Of a DNA stretch of 46,953 bases, positions 26,583 through 36,122 are shown piece after piece (within the stretch, counting starts at the first letter, position 1; each line of letters begins with the position of its first letter). The stretch spans positions 1 through 46,953 of the forward strand of contig CALGUD010000046.1 of the NCBI GenBank assembly GCA_937901915.1, in the 5' to 3' direction. The notes beneath the pieces are model-generated. The model ran no database searches. It saw only the letters and a list, made by a program, of their open reading frames with translations, and was not told where the DNA came from. The DNA comes from an uncultured Flavobacteriaceae bacterium (GTDB lineage: Bacteria; Bacteroidota; Bacteroidia; Flavobacteriales; Flavobacteriaceae). The position numbers were made by a program, and so were the translations under genes.

Positions 26583-26627
26583 AAACTTAAGAAAATACTT
26601 GTCAGAACCCTGCTGGTTATAGTATCA

Positions 26628-29600
26628 TTGATACTATTAATCATTATTTTCTTTTCCCTTCCATACGTACAAACCAGATTAGGTAAAAAAATAACCACCT
26701 ACATAAATAAAGAGTTTAATACAAACATCAGTATCAACAGGATTGGACTTTCGTATTCAGGAAATGTGCTTCTTAAAGGCATTTATGTTGAAGATTATCA
26801 AAAAGACACTCTTTTTTATATTGGGGAATTAACAACCTCCATCCTCAATGCGAAAAATGCAATTGACGGTAAATTAGAGTTTGGAGATATTGATATAGAT
26901 AATCTCACCTTTAAGTTAAAAACCTATAAAGACAGGCGCGATACTAACTTAGATATATTTGTAGCAAAATTGGAAGGCACAGACACTATTCGTCCACCGG
27001 ATTATGAATCATCTTTTTTCTTGTCATCTTCTAAAGCCACAATTACCAACAGTAAATTTAAGCTTATTAATGAAAATAAAGAAACCCCTAATGTCTTAAA
27101 TTATCGTGACTTAAATATACAAGGAAAGGATTTTCAAATTAAAGGTCCTAATGTGGATGTTGTAGTTCAAAAGTTATCTTTTGTCAGTGAAGAAGGAGTA
27201 GTAATAGAAGACTTAAATACAAATTTCAGTTATAAGCGTACAGGAATGCGCTTCGATAATTTGAATATAAAATCACCTGAGTCCGACATTCACGGAGAAG
27301 TGCATTTTACCTATAAGAGGGAAAATTTACAGGATTTTCTCAACAAGGTAAATGTAAAAGCTCATTTTACCGATTCTAAGGTCTCTTTTGATGAAGTAAA
27401 TATTTTATACGATGAATTTGGTAAAGGTAAAGAGGTGCTTTTCTCTACGGATATTGAAGGAGTGCTAAATAGACTTCAAACCACTAATATGGCTTTGACT
27501 TCAGAAAACACTTCAATAAGAGGTAATTATCTCTTTCATAATTTGTTTGACAGTAAGTTGCCTTTTAAAATAAATGCCGACATACATGATATCTCTTCCA
27601 ATTATTATCAACTAAGAGAATTGCTCCCAAACTTACTTGGCAATGCCCTTCCATCGTCATTAGCAAAACTCGGACAATTGCATTTACGTGGAAAATCAGA
27701 AATAACCGAAGATGACATAGATGCGCAAATAAACATTAAAACCAACCTGGGAAGTACCTATGCCAATTTACGAATGAGTAATATTGAAAACATAGACAAC
27801 GCATCTTACAAAGGTTTTGTTTCTTTAGAAGAATTTGACCTGGGAAAATTCCTGGAAAATGATAATGTAGGGATTGCTACGTTTGATTTTGATGTTGATG
27901 GTAAAGGCTTTACACAGGAAACTTTGAATACTGAAATAATTGGTAAAGTTTGCGGACTCGTATATAATAATTACAACTATAAAGACATTGAAGTTTCGGG
28001 AATCGTAAAAGACCAGTTGTTTGACGGTACTCTCAATTCCAAAGATTCTAATTTTATTCTTGATTTTAAAGGGTTGGCAGATTTATCGGGAGAATTAAAC
28101 CAGTTTAATTTTATTGCATCTGTAGATTATATGGATTTGAACAAACTTGGCTTTATAACAAAAGACACAGAGTCTGTTCTTAAAGGCGATATACACATGA
28201 ACATGATTGGTAATAATATTGATAACCTGGCTGGAGAAATAAGCTTTTACAAAACAGAATATAAAAATCAAAATGACACTTATTTATTTGATGATTTTAA
28301 CATTACTTCCACGTTTAAAAGCCGGGAAAGAATACTGGAAATTAACTCTCCCGATATAATTACAGGTTTTGTAAGAGGGAATTTTACATTTGCGGAATTT
28401 GGAAACCTTGTACAAAATTCTATTGGAAGTATATATACAAACTATACACCTCATGAAATACCCCCGGATCAGTATGTTGATTTTAATTTAAAAATATATA
28501 ATAAAATTGTTGATGTGTTTTTTCCTGAAATAAGATTTGGAAGAAATACATTTATAAGAGGTAGTATGAAGGCAGATGATGGTGATTTTAAGCTTACTTT
28601 CAAATCTCCTAAAATTAACGCATACGGTAATATTATAGACAATATCAGTCTTCAGGTTGACAATAAGAATCCTCTGTTTAATACTTTTATTGAAATTGAT
28701 AAAATTGATAATGGATTTTATGATATTACGGATTTTAATTTAATAAACGTAACCCTACAGGACACTTTGTTTTTTAGAACAGAATTTAAAGGAGGCAATA
28801 AATTAGATGAAATATATAACTTAAACTTTTACCATACATTTAATGAAGATAACAGGTCCGTTGTAGGTTTAAAAAAATCCGAACTTGGATTTAGAGGAAA
28901 CAGCTGGGTTATAAATCAGGAAAATGATAATAAAAACAAGGTTGTTTTTAACCGTACACTTGATACCCTCAGAATTGAGGAAATAGTTATGAACAGTGGT
29001 ATAGAACGAATAGATCTTACCGGTGATATTGTTGGCACAAATCAAAAAAATATTAAACTGGAATTTGAAGATGTATCTTTAAATAAAGTCCTGCCTGAAA
29101 TTGATAGTTTAAAACTCAGGGGTGTCGTGAACGGGGATTTTATCATATTTCAAAGGGATAATTACCTGCCGTCCGCCAATGTAAGGATTGATGAGTTTGA
29201 AATAAATGACTTTGGATTTGGAAGTCTTATTTTAGGAATCATTGGAGATGAAACCCTTACAAAGTATTCTGTTGATGGTGCTATAGAAAGAGAAGGCAAA
29301 GAGGTGTTAAGTGTTTTAGGTGATGTAAAATATGCCGGTAAGGAATCTTCTTTAGACCTTAGAGCTTTCTTAAATAGAGTAGAACTTTTGCCTTTTAGCC
29401 CATTAGGCGAAGACGTGATTTCAGAAATGCGCGGATTTGTTACGGGAGAAGCACAAATAAGCGGTACAATTGAAAATCCGGAGATTAACGGTCAACTTTC
29501 ATTAATTGATGCCGGTATATATGTGCCTTACCTGAATCTTAATCTTAATTTTAATGAACCTGCCACAGTAAACCTTTATAATCAAACATTTGATTTTGAT

Positions 29601-31031
29601 AACATACTTGTAACCGACACAAAATACAATACCAATGCTACACTCTACGGTACAATAACCCATAATAATTTTGATGATTGGTTTTTAAATTTAAGTGTAG
29701 ACACCAATGGAGGTAGATTTTTAATTCTGGATACTGTGGAGGAGGAGGAGGTGCTGTATTATGGTAATGGATTTATTAGTGGGGAATCAAAAATTTTCGG
29801 ACTGACTGATGAACTTACAATTGAAGTCCAGGGAACAACAGAAAGAGGAACATCATTAAAAATACCGGTAAGTGACGTCGAAACAATAGCCGATGCCTCA
29901 ATTATTAATTTTATTGACAAAAATGCAGACGAAAGTGAATTTGAAATTCGTAGATTGTCCGATTATAAGGGTCTGGAATTGCAATTTGACCTTGATGTTA
30001 CCCCTGAAGCCGAAATAGAAATCATACTCGATAAAAAAACTGGTTCCACTTTACGAGGTAAAGGATATGGAAATTTATTGATTGAAATTAACACCAATGG
30101 TAAATTCAGAATGTGGGGTGACTTTTTAACAACTGAAGGGGAATACAATTTCAAGTATGCCGGCGTTATTGATAAAAGATTTACAGTACTACCCGGAGGT
30201 TCAATAAACTGGGATGGAGATCCGCTCACAGCAGATGTTAATATAGAAGCGATGTATTCCTTATACGCAAACCCTTCGGCGCTTCTGGACAATATTCCGG
30301 TAAGCCGCAAAATTGAGACGAACGTAATTGTAAAACTATCAGAGTCGCTGTTACAACCGCAATTAGACTATGAAATAAGCTTTCCGGATGCCAGTTCCAT
30401 TATTAACTCTGAACTGCAATACAGGCTGGAGGATAAGAATAAGAGAGAACTACAGGCGTTATCACTCTTATCACAGGGTACATTCATTAATGAAGTAAAT
30501 ATTAGTCAGCAGGCCTTAACAGGTAATCTTATTGAAACAGCTTCGAGTCTGGTGAACCAGATTCTAAATGAAGGCGAAGGCAAATTTGATGTGGGGTTAT
30601 CTTATGAACAAGGAGACCGTGGCCCGGATCAGGAATACTATACAGGAGACAGGCTAGGGGTTACAGTTTCAACACAAATAAGCGACAGGATACTTATTAA
30701 CGGTAAAATAGGAGTGCCGGTAGGAGGGGTGACCGAAACTGTGGTAGCAGGTGATGTGGAAGTGCAGATACTATTAAACGAAAACGGAAGCCTTAGCGCA
30801 CGAATATTTAACAGGGAAAACGAAATTCAGCAGTTTTTTGCCCAGCAACAGGGATATACACAAGGAGTTGGGCTTTCATACCAGGTGGATTTTGATACTT
30901 TTGGTGAACTTCTAAGAAAAGTGTTTAAAAAGAAGGCTGAAGAGAAAACGGAAGAAAAACCGGAAAATAAAAAGAAAACACTGGGAGACGGATTGATCAT
31001 TTTTTCGGATAAAACAGATGCCTCGGATTAG
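26628..31031 (+). CDS. tamB: TamB-family translocation/assembly protein (start uncertain)
   Basis: A giant protein of at least 1467 residues of the TamB/AsmA-like type, which bridges the periplasm from the inner to the outer membrane. The N-terminus has a membrane helix then LPYVQTRLGKKITTYINKEF, the usual start of the family. The body is long beta-rich repeats, and the C-terminus is the DUF490 domain (about 1050-1430), with GKFRMWGDFLTTEGEYNFKY, LPGGSINWDGDPLTADVNIEA and VGLSYEQGD-type strands. It ends in a Lys/Glu-rich tail. The codon at 26628 is TTG, which would cut the membrane helix. The same frame stays open upstream to 26529 and encodes KKLKKILVRTLLVIVSL, the expected basic cap and helix, but has no ATG. 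A start near 26577 (ATC) is likely. It is divergent from tsaD. Confidence 0.9.
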   Translation: MILLIIIFFSLPYVQTRLGKKITTYINKEFNTNISINRIGLSYSGNVLLKGIYVEDYQKDTLFYIGELTTSILNAKNAIDGKLEFGDIDIDNLTFKLKTYKDRRDTNLDIFVAKLEGTDTIRPPDYESSFFLSSSKATITNSKFKLINENKETPNVLNYRDLNIQGKDFQIKGPNVDVVVQKLSFVSEEGVVIEDLNTNFSYKRTGMRFDNLNIKSPESDIHGEVHFTYKRENLQDFLNKVNVKAHFTDSKVSFDEVNILYDEFGKGKEVLFSTDIEGVLNRLQTTNMALTSENTSIRGNYLFHNLFDSKLPFKINADIHDISSNYYQLRELLPNLLGNALPSSLAKLGQLHLRGKSEITEDDIDAQINIKTNLGSTYANLRMSNIENIDNASYKGFVSLEEFDLGKFLENDNVGIATFDFDVDGKGFTQETLNTEIIGKVCGLVYNNYNYKDIEVSGIVKDQLFDGTLNSKDSNFILDFKGLADLSGELNQFNFIASVDYMDLNKLGFITKDTESVLKGDIHMNMIGNNIDNLAGEISFYKTEYKNQNDTYLFDDFNITSTFKSRERILEINSPDIITGFVRGNFTFAEFGNLVQNSIGSIYTNYTPHEIPPDQYVDFNLKIYNKIVDVFFPEIRFGRNTFIRGSMKADDGDFKLTFKSPKINAYGNIIDNISLQVDNKNPLFNTFIEIDKIDNGFYDITDFNLINVTLQDTLFFRTEFKGGNKLDEIYNLNFYHTFNEDNRSVVGLKKSELGFRGNSWVINQENDNKNKVVFNRTLDTLRIEEIVMNSGIERIDLTGDIVGTNQKNIKLEFEDVSLNKVLPEIDSLKLRGVVNGDFIIFQRDNYLPSANVRIDEFEINDFGFGSLILGIIGDETLTKYSVDGAIEREGKEVLSVLGDVKYAGKESSLDLRAFLNRVELLPFSPLGEDVISEMRGFVTGEAQISGTIENPEINGQLSLIDAGIYVPYLNLNLNFNEPATVNLYNQTFDFDNILVTDTKYNTNATLYGTITHNNFDDWFLNLSVDTNGGRFLILDTVEEEEVLYYGNGFISGESKIFGLTDELTIEVQGTTERGTSLKIPVSDVETIADASIINFIDKNADESEFEIRRLSDYKGLELQFDLDVTPEAEIEIILDKKTGSTLRGKGYGNLLIEINTNGKFRMWGDFLTTEGEYNFKYAGVIDKRFTVLPGGSINWDGDPLTADVNIEAMYSLYANPSALLDNIPVSRKIETNVIVKLSESLLQPQLDYEISFPDASSIINSELQYRLEDKNKRELQALSLLSQGTFINEVNISQQALTGNLIETASSLVNQILNEGEGKFDVGLSYEQGDRGPDQEYYTGDRLGVTVSTQISDRILINGKIGVPVGGVTETVVAGDVEVQILLNENGSLSARIFNRENEIQQFFAQQQGYTQGVGLSYQVDFDTFGELLRKVFKKKAEEKTEEKPENKKKTLGDGLIIFSDKTDASD

Positions 31032-31268
31032 ATGATATCTGGTTATGAGTTATGAGTTAGGAGTTCAGAGTCCGTGATGACATAAGATGCAAGATACAAG
31101 ACGTAAGACTGGATATAGAATAGGGATTAGAAAAAAAGAGAATAGAGAATAGAAACGTACACCAATTAACTATTAACAGTTAACAATTAACAACTGTAGG
31201 CTCCACGATTAAACGATTACACGATTACGCAACTCTTAATAACCAATAACCTTATAACTCAATAACAA
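31032..31268. repeat. Repeat-rich intergenic spacer (no gene seen)
   Basis: 237 bases between the convergent tamB and symporter genes, made of short AT-rich words: ATGAGTTATGAGTTAGGAGT, ATGCAAGATACAAGACG, AGAGAATAGAGAATAG, AACGATTACACGATTACG. The same kinds of word occur in the spacers at 25038 and 46690. Confidence 0.8.
31137..31194 (+). repeat. Dispersed 58-base repeat, plus-strand copy
   Basis: Runs from AGAGAATAGAGAATAG through ACCAATTAACTATTAAC to AACAATTAACAAC. Its reverse complement occurs at 46736-46793 with four mismatches. Confidence 0.88.
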
Positions 31269-32999
31269 TTACACAATTTTATTCCAGATTTTCTTTAAAG
31301 CAACAATAGTTACTAGTACAATAAAAAACGATATAAATGATTTAACAATGTTTCCGTAAATTAAATGCCCAATCCCAAAAAGCATGGCATATACCCCAAA
31401 TACGCCGCAAATGAATCCGAATATTTTATAATTAAAATTTTTAAATTTAGAGTCCTCTCCAAAAATCACTGTATTAAAATTAGTGAGTGTTGCTGTATCC
31501 GATGGTTTTGTAACCAAGGTTACGATTACCCATCCTACGGTAGTAATAAAAACACCTGTTATTAATTTCCAGTGGCCTTCCATCACAAACCAGGGTTCTT
31601 CTAGTTTTTCATTAAAAAAGAATACAAGGGCTATGAAAAAAGAAATAGCCATTGCCGCAATTTCACTATATGGATTAATCCTGTGCCAGAACCACCTTAA
31701 AATAAACAGTAAGCCTGTGCCGGCACCAATCTGTAACATTAAATCAAAAATTTCTTTAGCAGATTGTATATAAAACGAGAGTCCTGCTGCTAATGCCATA
31801 AGCACAACCGTAGAAATCCGCCCAACCAGTACCTGTTCTTTGTCTGTAGATTCAGGCCTAACAAACCGGTTGTAAAAGTCGTTTACAATATAGGAAGCTC
31901 CCCAGTTAAGTTGTGAAGAGATCGTGCTCATAAACGCAGCAACAAGTGATGTAAGCACCAATCCTATTAATCCGGCAGGCAAATATACAAGCATGGCCGA
32001 GTAGGCAACATCGTCCCCTCTTATGCCCGCACTTAAATTAGGAAAAGTGTCACTTAAGGAATCCAGGTTGGGGTATATAACCAACGAAGCCAAACCAACT
32101 AAGATCCACGGCCACGGCCGTAGGGCATAATGTGCAAAATTAAAAAGCAGTACGGCCCAGATTGCATTTTTCTCATCTTTAGCAGCCAGCATCCGTTGCG
32201 CAATATAGCCACCACCACCGGGTTCAGCCCCGGGATACCAGGTACTCCACCATTGCACTGCGAGCGGAATAATAAACAATGTAATAAGCGCTTCATTGCT
32301 ACTAAAATCAGGAAAAATACTGAGTTTTTCTGATACATTAGGGTGAGTTAATAAAGCATTTAATCCGCCTATTTCGGGCATGTTTACAATATAAACTGTC
32401 GCCCAGATACTGCCCACCATAGCAATAATAAACTGAACGAAGTCCGTAAGAAGCACCCCTCTTAATCCGCCTAGAGATGAGTATATTACGGTAACTACAG
32501 AAGCTATCAGTAAAGTTTCCCCTTGGCTTAATCCCAAAAGGATACTGGCAATTTTAGCGCCTGCTAGGCAAACTCCAGCCATTATTACTATATTGAATAT
32601 GATTCCCAGGTAAATGGCCCTGAACCCTCTTAAAAAAGATGCCGCTTTACCACTATATCTTAATTCATAAAACTCTAAATCTGTAGTAATTCCGGATTTT
32701 CTCCATAACTTTGCATAAAAGAAAACGGTAAGCATTCCAGTCAGGAGCATTGCCCACCATACCCAGTTTCCGGAAACCCCACCTTTTACCCGGACTAGTT
32801 CGGTTACAAGTCCCGGGGTGTCTGCAGCAAACGTAGTGGCAACCATAGATACCCCCAACAACCACCATGGCATATTACGGTCAGATAGAAAGAATGATTT
32901 AATGTTTTTTGAGGACTTTTTTGCAGTAAGTAAACCTATTGCCAGTGTTAACAAAAAAAAGCCGGAAATTATTGAATAATCTAATAAAGTAAGTTCCAT
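31269..32999 (-). CDS. Sodium:solute symporter (SSS) family transporter
   Basis: A 576-residue multi-pass inner-membrane protein, with around fourteen hydrophobic segments. N-terminal LDYSIISGFFLLTLAIGLL and the SDRNMPWWLLGVSMVATTFAADTP block are typical of the SSS family, as are VIYSSLGGLRGVLLTDFVQF and LTSLVAAFMSTISSQLNWGASYIVND (sodium-site serines). The family imports sugars, amino acids or other solutes with Na+. I cannot assign the substrate; members with this NMPWW start are often annotated only as sodium transporters. No partner gene is adjacent, and its 3' end abuts the repeat spacer. Confidence 0.9.
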   Translation of the reverse strand: MELTLLDYSIISGFFLLTLAIGLLTAKKSSKNIKSFFLSDRNMPWWLLGVSMVATTFAADTPGLVTELVRVKGGVSGNWVWWAMLLTGMLTVFFYAKLWRKSGITTDLEFYELRYSGKAASFLRGFRAIYLGIIFNIVIMAGVCLAGAKIASILLGLSQGETLLIASVVTVIYSSLGGLRGVLLTDFVQFIIAMVGSIWATVYIVNMPEIGGLNALLTHPNVSEKLSIFPDFSSNEALITLFIIPLAVQWWSTWYPGAEPGGGGYIAQRMLAAKDEKNAIWAVLLFNFAHYALRPWPWILVGLASLVIYPNLDSLSDTFPNLSAGIRGDDVAYSAMLVYLPAGLIGLVLTSLVAAFMSTISSQLNWGASYIVNDFYNRFVRPESTDKEQVLVGRISTVVLMALAAGLSFYIQSAKEIFDLMLQIGAGTGLLFILRWFWHRINPYSEIAAMAISFFIALVFFFNEKLEEPWFVMEGHWKLITGVFITTVGWVIVTLVTKPSDTATLTNFNTVIFGEDSKFKNFNYKIFGFICGVFGVYAMLFGIGHLIYGNIVKSFISFFIVLVTIVALKKIWNKIV

Positions 33000-33112
33000 T
33001 TGTTAAGAATATGTATCGAAATCGATTGAAATGTTTTTAATCATCAATTTTATGAATACAATATTAGAAAATTAAAAATAGTTTGGTAGTTTTACGCTCC
33101 AAAATTTATTAA

Positions 33113-34099
33113 ATGTCAGGAAACATAAAAAAAATTGGGGTTTTGACCTCTGGTGGTGATTCTCCTGGTATGAATGCTGCTATACGATCTGTTGTCAGAG
33201 CCTGTGCTTATCATCATATATCATGTGTTGGTATTTTTAGGGGTTACCAGGGTTTGATTGAAGGGGATTTTGAAGAATTAAATGCAAGAAGTGTACATCA
33301 TATTATTAATAAAGGAGGCACTATCTTAAAATCAGTCCGTTCTGATGAGTTCAGGACAAAAGAAGGCAGAGCTAAAGCTTTCCAAAAAGTAAAAGAAGAA
33401 GAAATTGATGCTTTGGTGGTTATCGGTGGTGATGGTACCTTTACCGGCGGAATGATTTTTAATGAAGAATACGATTTTCCTATAATCGGAATACCGGGAA
33501 CCATTGATAATGATATTTTCGGGACTAAATTTACGCTTGGTTATGATACAGCCCTGAATACGGTGGTAGAAGCTATTGACAAGATACGGGATACTGCGAG
33601 TTCGCATAACCGGCTGTTCTTTGTTGAGGTTATGGGTCGGGATGCCGGACATATTGCATTAAATGCGGGTGTTGGCTCCGGAGCCGAAGAAATTTTAATC
33701 CCTGAAGAAAATCTCGGTCTCGGTAGACTTCTGGAATCTCTGGAGAGAAGCCGTAAATCAGGAAAATCTTCGAGCATAGTAGTAGTTGCAGAAGGAGACA
33801 AAACAGGCAAAAATGTATTTGAACTTGCAGAGTATGTTGAAAAAAACCTTCCTAATTATGATATAAGGGTCTCTGTTCTTGGCCATATGCAACGTGGTGG
33901 CTCGCCTTCCTGTTATGACAGGGTATTGGCAAGCAGAATGGGAGTAAAGGCGGTAGAATCCATCCTGGAAGGGAAAACAAATTATATGGTGGGGATAAAA
34001 AATGATGGTATTATTTTAACACCACTGGAACAGGCAGTAAAAGGTAAATCAGAAATTGATAAGGAACTCTTAAGAGTATCGGATATCATGTCAATATAA
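33113..34099 (+). CDS. pfkA: 6-phosphofructokinase (ATP type)
   Basis: A 328-residue enzyme of normal length that phosphorylates fructose 6-phosphate in glycolysis. The ATP-binding LTSGGDSPGMNAAIRSVVR is at the start, followed by GIFRGYQGLIEGD, VVIGGDGTFTGG, and the active-site PGTIDNDIFGT, with the catalytic Asp pair. Substrate-binding MGRDAGHIALNAG and the C-terminal GHMQRGGSPSCYDRVLASRMG are present. The GGDGT-type glycine fits the ATP-dependent rather than the pyrophosphate-dependent form. It is 40 bases upstream of gap, the likely same transcript. Confidence 0.97.
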   Translation: MSGNIKKIGVLTSGGDSPGMNAAIRSVVRACAYHHISCVGIFRGYQGLIEGDFEELNARSVHHIINKGGTILKSVRSDEFRTKEGRAKAFQKVKEEEIDALVVIGGDGTFTGGMIFNEEYDFPIIGIPGTIDNDIFGTKFTLGYDTALNTVVEAIDKIRDTASSHNRLFFVEVMGRDAGHIALNAGVGSGAEEILIPEENLGLGRLLESLERSRKSGKSSSIVVVAEGDKTGKNVFELAEYVEKNLPNYDIRVSVLGHMQRGGSPSCYDRVLASRMGVKAVESILEGKTNYMVGIKNDGIILTPLEQAVKGKSEIDKELLRVSDIMSI

Positions 34100-34139
34100 T
34101 TAATTAAAGGAATTAGTAATCGCAATAAAAATTAAAAAA

Positions 34140-35141
34140 ATGTCAACAGTAAAAATTGGAATAAACGGTTTTGGTAGGATAGGTCGCCTGGTTTTCAGAG
34201 CAACCGTAAAAAGGCCCAATGTAGAGGTAGTTGCTATAAATGATTTATTAGATGTAGAACATCTTGCTTATTTATTAGAATACGATTCAGTACATGGTAG
34301 ATTTGACGGTAAAATTGAAGTTAAAGACGGAAATTTAGTAGTTGATGGTAAAACAGTTAGAATTACTGCTGAAAGAGACCCGAAAAATCTAAAATGGAAT
34401 GAAGTGAATGCAGATATAGTTGCAGAGTGTACCGGTATTTTTACAACGCTGGATACAGCACAATCTCATTTAGACGCTGGTGCTAAGCGAGTAGTTATCT
34501 CAGCTCCTTCTGCGGATGCTCCTATGTTTGTAATGGGGGTAAACCACAAACAGGCAAAAGCTTCAGATAAAATTGTATCCAATGCTTCATGTACAACCAA
34601 CTGTTTGGCTCCTTTAGCAAAGGTATTAAATGATTCTTTTGGCATTGAAGAGGGGTTAATGACCACTGTTCATGCTACTACAGCTACGCAGTTAACTGTT
34701 GATGGTCCTTCCAGAAAAGACTGGAGAGGCGGTAGAAGTGCATTATTAAATATCATTCCTTCATCTACAGGGGCAGCAAAGGCTGTTGGTAAAGTAATTC
34801 CTGAATTAAACGGAAAATTAACAGGTATGGCATTCAGGGTACCTACTGCAGATGTATCTGTAGTTGATTTAACGGTACGGTTAAAAAAGGAGACCTCTTA
34901 TGAAGATATTTGCAAAGCGATGAAAAAAGCAGCAGATGGTGAGCTAAAAGGTATTTTAGGTTATACTGATGAAGCAGTTGTTTCTCAAGATTTTATTGGT
35001 GATACTCGCACAAGTATTTTTGATGCTGATGCCGGTATCGGATTGAGTTCCAGCTTTTTTAAAGTAGTTTCATGGTATGATAATGAAACAGGTTATTCTC
35101 ATAAACTTGTAGATTTGGCAGAATATATCAATGCGCTGTAA
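34140..35141 (+). CDS. gap: Glyceraldehyde-3-phosphate dehydrogenase
   Basis: A 333-residue enzyme. NAD-binding INGFGRIGRLVFRA is at the N-terminus, the catalytic SNASCTTNCLAPLAKVL contains Cys151, and phosphate-binding SSTGAAKAVGKVIPELNGKLTGMAFRVPT is intact. The C-terminal WYDNETGYSHKLVDL is typical. It oxidises glyceraldehyde 3-phosphate to 1,3-bisphosphoglycerate in the cytoplasm. It follows pfkA closely and is followed by a sugar kinase, giving a small glycolytic operon. Confidence 0.98.
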   Translation: MSTVKIGINGFGRIGRLVFRATVKRPNVEVVAINDLLDVEHLAYLLEYDSVHGRFDGKIEVKDGNLVVDGKTVRITAERDPKNLKWNEVNADIVAECTGIFTTLDTAQSHLDAGAKRVVISAPSADAPMFVMGVNHKQAKASDKIVSNASCTTNCLAPLAKVLNDSFGIEEGLMTTVHATTATQLTVDGPSRKDWRGGRSALLNIIPSSTGAAKAVGKVIPELNGKLTGMAFRVPTADVSVVDLTVRLKKETSYEDICKAMKKAADGELKGILGYTDEAVVSQDFIGDTRTSIFDADAGIGLSSSFFKVVSWYDNETGYSHKLVDLAEYINAL

Positions 35142-35194
35142 TTAAATTATAATTATACGTTTGAATAACAGTTTTGAATAGAAGATAAGGTCAT

Positions 35195-36052
35195 ATGATT
35201 TTAATTGTTGATAGCGGTGCCACTAAATCTGATTGGATAGCCCTTGATGAAAATGGTAATAAATTATTTTTAACCCAAACATTAGGCTTAAGCCCGGAAG
35301 TATTAACCCGTGAAATAATAGAGGATCGTTTGGCGAATAATTTTGAATTATCAAAGCATAAAAAAGAAGTAACTCATCTTTATTTTTATGGAGCGGGATG
35401 TGGTACGGACCGGATGCGTAACTTTCTCACAGATATTTTTAAACAATTTTTCCAAAGTGCAAAAATTTCTGTGAAAGAAGATACATATGCGGCTATTTAC
35501 GCCACAATTAATCCTGATGAACCTGCAATAGTATGTATTCTGGGAACAGGGTCTAATTGTAGTTATTGGGATGGGAGTCAGCTTTTTCAAAAAGTAACTT
35601 CCCTGGGATATATTTTGATGGATGATTGTAGTGGTAATTACTTCGGACGAAAACTAATTCGGGATTATTATTATCATAAAATGCCATCTAAACTCGCAAC
35701 CAAATTTTCTCAGGAATATGATCTTGAAGCGGATGTGATTAAGAATCATCTATATAAGCAACCGAACCCCAATACATATCTGGCAACATTTGCAAGGTTT
35801 ATTATTGAAAATAAAAATGAAGAGTATTGTCAGCGGGTAATAAAAAGCGCAATGCAGTTGTTTATAGATAATGCAATAAAACAGTATGAACTTGCTAAAA
35901 ATGTTCCTGTTCACTTTGTTGGCAGTATTGCACATTATCTTCAGGATGAACTGAAAGAAAAAATGAATGAAAACGGATTAATAATTGGTAATATTATGCG
36001 TAGGCCGATTGATGGACTTGTAGAATATCATAAGAATATTATTTTTAGCTAA
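35195..36052 (+). CDS. BadF/BadG-type ATPase, likely N-acetylglucosamine kinase
   Basis: A 285-residue ASKHA-fold kinase. It has the phosphate-1 motif IVDSGATKSDWIALDENG, the phosphate-2 region CILGTGSNCSYWDG, and SLGYILMDDCSGNYFGRKLI, which resembles the sugar-binding region of N-acetylglucosamine kinases. The adenosine motif VHFVGSIAHYL is near the C-terminus. It would phosphorylate an amino sugar or related substrate in the cytosol. It follows gap by 53 bases and ends before a strong terminator, so it closes the pfkA-gap operon. Substrate is inferred from family only. Confidence 0.82.
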   Translation: MILIVDSGATKSDWIALDENGNKLFLTQTLGLSPEVLTREIIEDRLANNFELSKHKKEVTHLYFYGAGCGTDRMRNFLTDIFKQFFQSAKISVKEDTYAAIYATINPDEPAIVCILGTGSNCSYWDGSQLFQKVTSLGYILMDDCSGNYFGRKLIRDYYYHKMPSKLATKFSQEYDLEADVIKNHLYKQPNPNTYLATFARFIIENKNEEYCQRVIKSAMQLFIDNAIKQYELAKNVPVHFVGSIAHYLQDELKEKMNENGLIIGNIMRRPIDGLVEYHKNIIFS

Positions 36053-36070
36053 TAATTGGTTATTCATTTT

Positions 36071-36102
36071 AAAAAAAGCGGAGGTCTTCCTCCGCTTTTT
36101 TT
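36071..36102. terminator. Bidirectional intrinsic terminator
   Basis: Stem AGCGGAGG (36077-36084) with CCTCCGCT (36089-36096), loop TCTT, flanked by seven A and seven T. It lies between the convergent BadF-kinase gene and lactonase gene, and works on both strands. Confidence 0.92.
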
Positions 36103-36122
36103 ATTTAAGAACATTTTAATAT

